NCBI GenBank assembly: GCA_907165065.1
Contig: OU015530.1
Span: 48,779,465-48,843,464, forward strand
Length of the DNA stretch: 64,000 nt
Reading direction: 5' to 3'
Source of the DNA: Caprimulgus europaeus
Taxonomy: Eukaryota; Chordata; Aves; Caprimulgiformes; Caprimulgidae
Positions within the stretch are counted from its first letter, which is position 1. Each line of letters starts with the position of its first letter. Shown here one piece after another: positions 61,201-64,000 of this stretch. Position numbers and translations under genes: made by a program. The notes under the pieces are model-generated. The model saw only the letters and a program-made list of their open reading frames with translations. It made no database searches and was not told the origin of the DNA.

Positions 61201-64000
61201 ACCATAGATTAGGGAATTATGCTTTTGTCTTGAGCACAGACCCTTAATGACCAACTGTAGCCATCTGAGCACAGACCATTACATTTTAATGTTTTAGGTT
61301 TGGTTTTGGTTTTTTTGGTTGTTTTTTTTTCCAAGTTGTTGAGGCCTTAAGGAATTTTAGATGCAATATTGACTTAATTTGAGTGTTTCATAGTCACATG
61401 CCACCTAGTACTCAATAAGGCCAACTCTACCAGTGTAGTAGACAAGGTAGCTTACCTGTCCAGTGAAAGGACAAACTATAAGAGAAAAAAACTCTGGGCC
61501 TAGTACAGTCTCTTAAACATTTCGTAGCAACAACATTGTAAAGTGGAGAAAGGCAAAAGTAGTGAGACATCAGTGCTTTTTAACCCAAAGTTAAGCAGAA
61601 ACCTACTCCTCTGACTCACATATTTGTCTTCACCCCTTGTGGTTTTCAAGTGCTCTCTGACCAGTACATTCTCAAGTCCCCTCTAATCATCAATGATTTA
61701 GGTATTTTACATAAGAACATACTCAGTGGGACAGAACCAGATATATCGGTGTTTATGTTACACACCTGCAAGGTGGGAGATGGTTGAAGTGGCAAAGTGA
61801 AGGGAGACAGTTAACTCAGGACTCCAGTTTCTGGACAAAGTATCCATCCCACTGTGCCAGCCTCATCATCAGGTGAGTGTCTGTCTTATGAGAAAGAAAC
61901 GACTAAGCAGGTACAGGTGGTTAACTGCAGGAGAGAGATGCTGGCTGTGAACCCAAAGTAGCTATGATGCTTCACATTGTTGGGGAATAGCACAGGCCAA
62001 CTGCTCCACGGGGAAGCTTTGTCTGTGCATTGTGTAGGGGATCTTGAATTTTGAATTCCCTTGTAATCAGGGTCCTTGGAAGATTAATTCTCTGTCCTTT
62101 GTCTTAGCTGAATAATGGATAAACAAATAACATCAGTTTTGCTACCTCCATGTAGTATTTCAGCATATACTTCCATACCACTCTATTTCATCATCTTCAT
62201 GTTTTAGAAGGCACTGTTTGTACTAGAAAACATACTCCCTTGGATATGTCCAAGTAGTAACACCGAGCATTCTTACATGACTAACAGTAGGTTTCTTTGA
62301 CTGAACTACTGGTTTCTGCTGGCCTCCAGTCAGTGGGAGGGTCTGCTCTCTCGACATTTCATCTACCTCATTACTTTGTACCAAAGCTGTAATACTTGAA
62401 TAGTAGAGGCAAAAACAGCGCAGTGAATCACATTAAATTTCTTGTCTTCCACAGAGACATCTGACATATATCAGACTTTTATGCAAATGGAATATTTGAT
62501 GTGCAGAATAGCAATAGTCAACTTACATGATAGGTTCACAAGAATTATTTCCACTGGAGAGTAATCATGTATGCTCTCATGATCCTCCTCTAACTCAGCT
62601 TCTATTTAACAAATTTGTTGTGTCCAAGTTGTGTCTTTTTATCTGTACTTGCTGCTATTAGCTCTGCTATGACTTCTACCTTTTTATTATGTTGGAAAGC
62701 TCCCTTTTTTCAGCCTACTAGTTAGAAGCTATGGGTCAGACACATTTATATACAAAACCGCCACATGTGGGATGGATAATGGCAATGAAATTACCATGAA
62801 AATAATTTAGTCTGAAAGAGTGAAATTACATCTATTGTGCTCCCAAGGAGACAATACATGAAGTGCTAAGGGAAGGGTTATAATCAGATACTTTGATTAA
62901 GCTTATCAAGAGAAACACAAAAAGCTGCTATTACGAGTACCCATTCCCGCGGTCATTGGCAATTTTCATATTTAAGTTTTCAAACAAACAAACAAAACAA
63001 AATAGCAACCCCCCCAACACCTTCCCTAAATTATGAGAACAAGTAGTACCAGTTTAGGTCAAAGATAATGTTTGTTTCTAATATTTATAGTGAGTTAGGT
63101 ATCAAGATTTTGGCTTAAGCTGAGCATCTAAAATCTCCGTGTCCTTACTGAACTTCTTCAATCTTTAAAGCAGATCTGGAAAGACTGAAAGAAAATGAAG
63201 TTATTAATGTTTTTCTTTTTTTCAAACATGCAAGTCTGTCTCTTTCTAGTCAAATTGGAAATGTGGCTATGTCAAATAGATTTATCTAACTCTTTGGCTA
63301 TCCATTTCTTTTTGTTTTGATGTGAAAGACCTTCTTATTCCCAACCTGCTCCAAAGTGCCACTGAGTTGTTTGAAAAACAAAACCTCTTTTTCCTGAGAA
63401 CTATTTTCTCACAAAAATTATGAAGCTGTGCTGTCTCTTGGGCCTATTAAATCTCTTTCTGGATGAAAGCTCAGGAGTTAAGTTAAGACAGACTTTAGTG
63501 TCCTCTACATTTTTTCAACATGTCCAGAGAACAAGTACAGCTTTATGGTTCCAGTGAATAGTGGCAGAACTCATTTCTGAAGCACAGCAGGCTCTCTTCT
63601 GAACATTGTGGAACATGAGAAACCTTCACTTTGTACAGAAAAATCAAATTTATCTTGGAATTGAAAAGCTGGACCTGAGCAGCCAAGACCAAAGGGAGAG
63701 TTACATGATGAATTCTGTAGTTTTAAGACTTACTGGAGTAGTGCATTACAAATAGATTGCATTTCCCTTCTAAATCCTTCTTTGGTGTCTGGCTACTAAG
63801 CAAACATGTACATAATTCATCTGATAATCTAGCCTCAAAATCCCCCCTAGTTCGGAAAAGTCAAGTCCCCCAGGTAAGCTGCCTTGAAGATAAAATGAGA
63901 AAGTATGAACTTTCTAATAACTTCTAATAACGTATTTTATGTTATTTTTGTATAACTCAGAAAAGGTGAACTTTTCTGCTTTTATGCTGTATAGAATAAC
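58258..64000. other. non-coding DNA, no gene recognised
   Basis: AT-rich to the window end. A 17-base unit, CCACACCTTGCATCCCC, is present twice in tandem at 59616-59649. The stretch at 60.13-60.52 kb is GC-richer than its surroundings but carries no recognisable exon or repeat. A small (AAAC)n-like run followed by a C run lies near 62985-63016. No CR1 or LTR was recognised here. Confidence 0.45.
59616..59649 (+). repeat. two-copy 17-bp tandem repeat
   Basis: CCACACCTTGCATCCCC occurs twice head to tail, followed by further C residues. Local duplication only. Confidence 0.9.

Noticed and set aside
1-64000. tRNA, rRNA, known miRNA, CRISPR array, operon or phage modules
   Set aside because: None seen on either strand by eye; the sequence character is vertebrate non-coding.

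Overview
This window looks like a piece of a bird nuclear chromosome, most likely a neognath. The diagnostic evidence is four copies of the CR1 non-LTR retrotransposon. They are 5'-truncated, carry decayed reverse-transcriptase reading frames, and end in the CR1 3' repeat of 8-bp units (ATTCTATG or ATTCTGTG variants). A short stretch matching the 5' end of a common avian endogenous-retrovirus LTR adds weak support. The DNA is AT-rich, CpG-poor and full of stop codons on both strands. I see no bacterial or phage organisation: no operons, ribosome-binding sites, CRISPR or tRNAs.

Layout. 1-7150: unique-looking non-coding DNA with one LTR scrap near 3.5 kb. 7150-7780: a long (TTTTA)n pentanucleotide microsatellite and a short (AT)n run. 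7.8-33.6 kb: mostly featureless non-coding DNA with a few hairpins and short tandem duplications, plus one CpG-retaining block near 14.4-14.8 kb with splice-site-like signals that could be exonic. 33.58-34.33 kb: CR1 on the minus strand. 34.3-50.3 kb: non-coding, with one 136-codon ORF of unknown meaning at 35.85-36.26 kb and stretches that resemble conserved non-coding elements. 49.0-51.4 kb: faint remnants of ancient L3/MIR-type repeats and a short CR1 3' end. 55.70-56.79 kb: the longest CR1 copy, on the plus strand, with the FADD polymerase motif still readable. 57.96-58.26 kb: a second plus-strand CR1 of a different subfamily, abutting a palindrome. 58.3-64 kb: non-coding.

No host protein-coding gene can be supported with confidence. 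The window is best read as intergenic or intronic DNA of a gene-poor region. I found no convincing novel biological system. The items most worth checking are the possible two-exon 3' end at 14.4-14.9 kb, the 136-codon ORF with a good Kozak context, the 18-bp perfect hairpin at 22.81 kb, and the palindrome at the CR1 5' junction at 57.95 kb.
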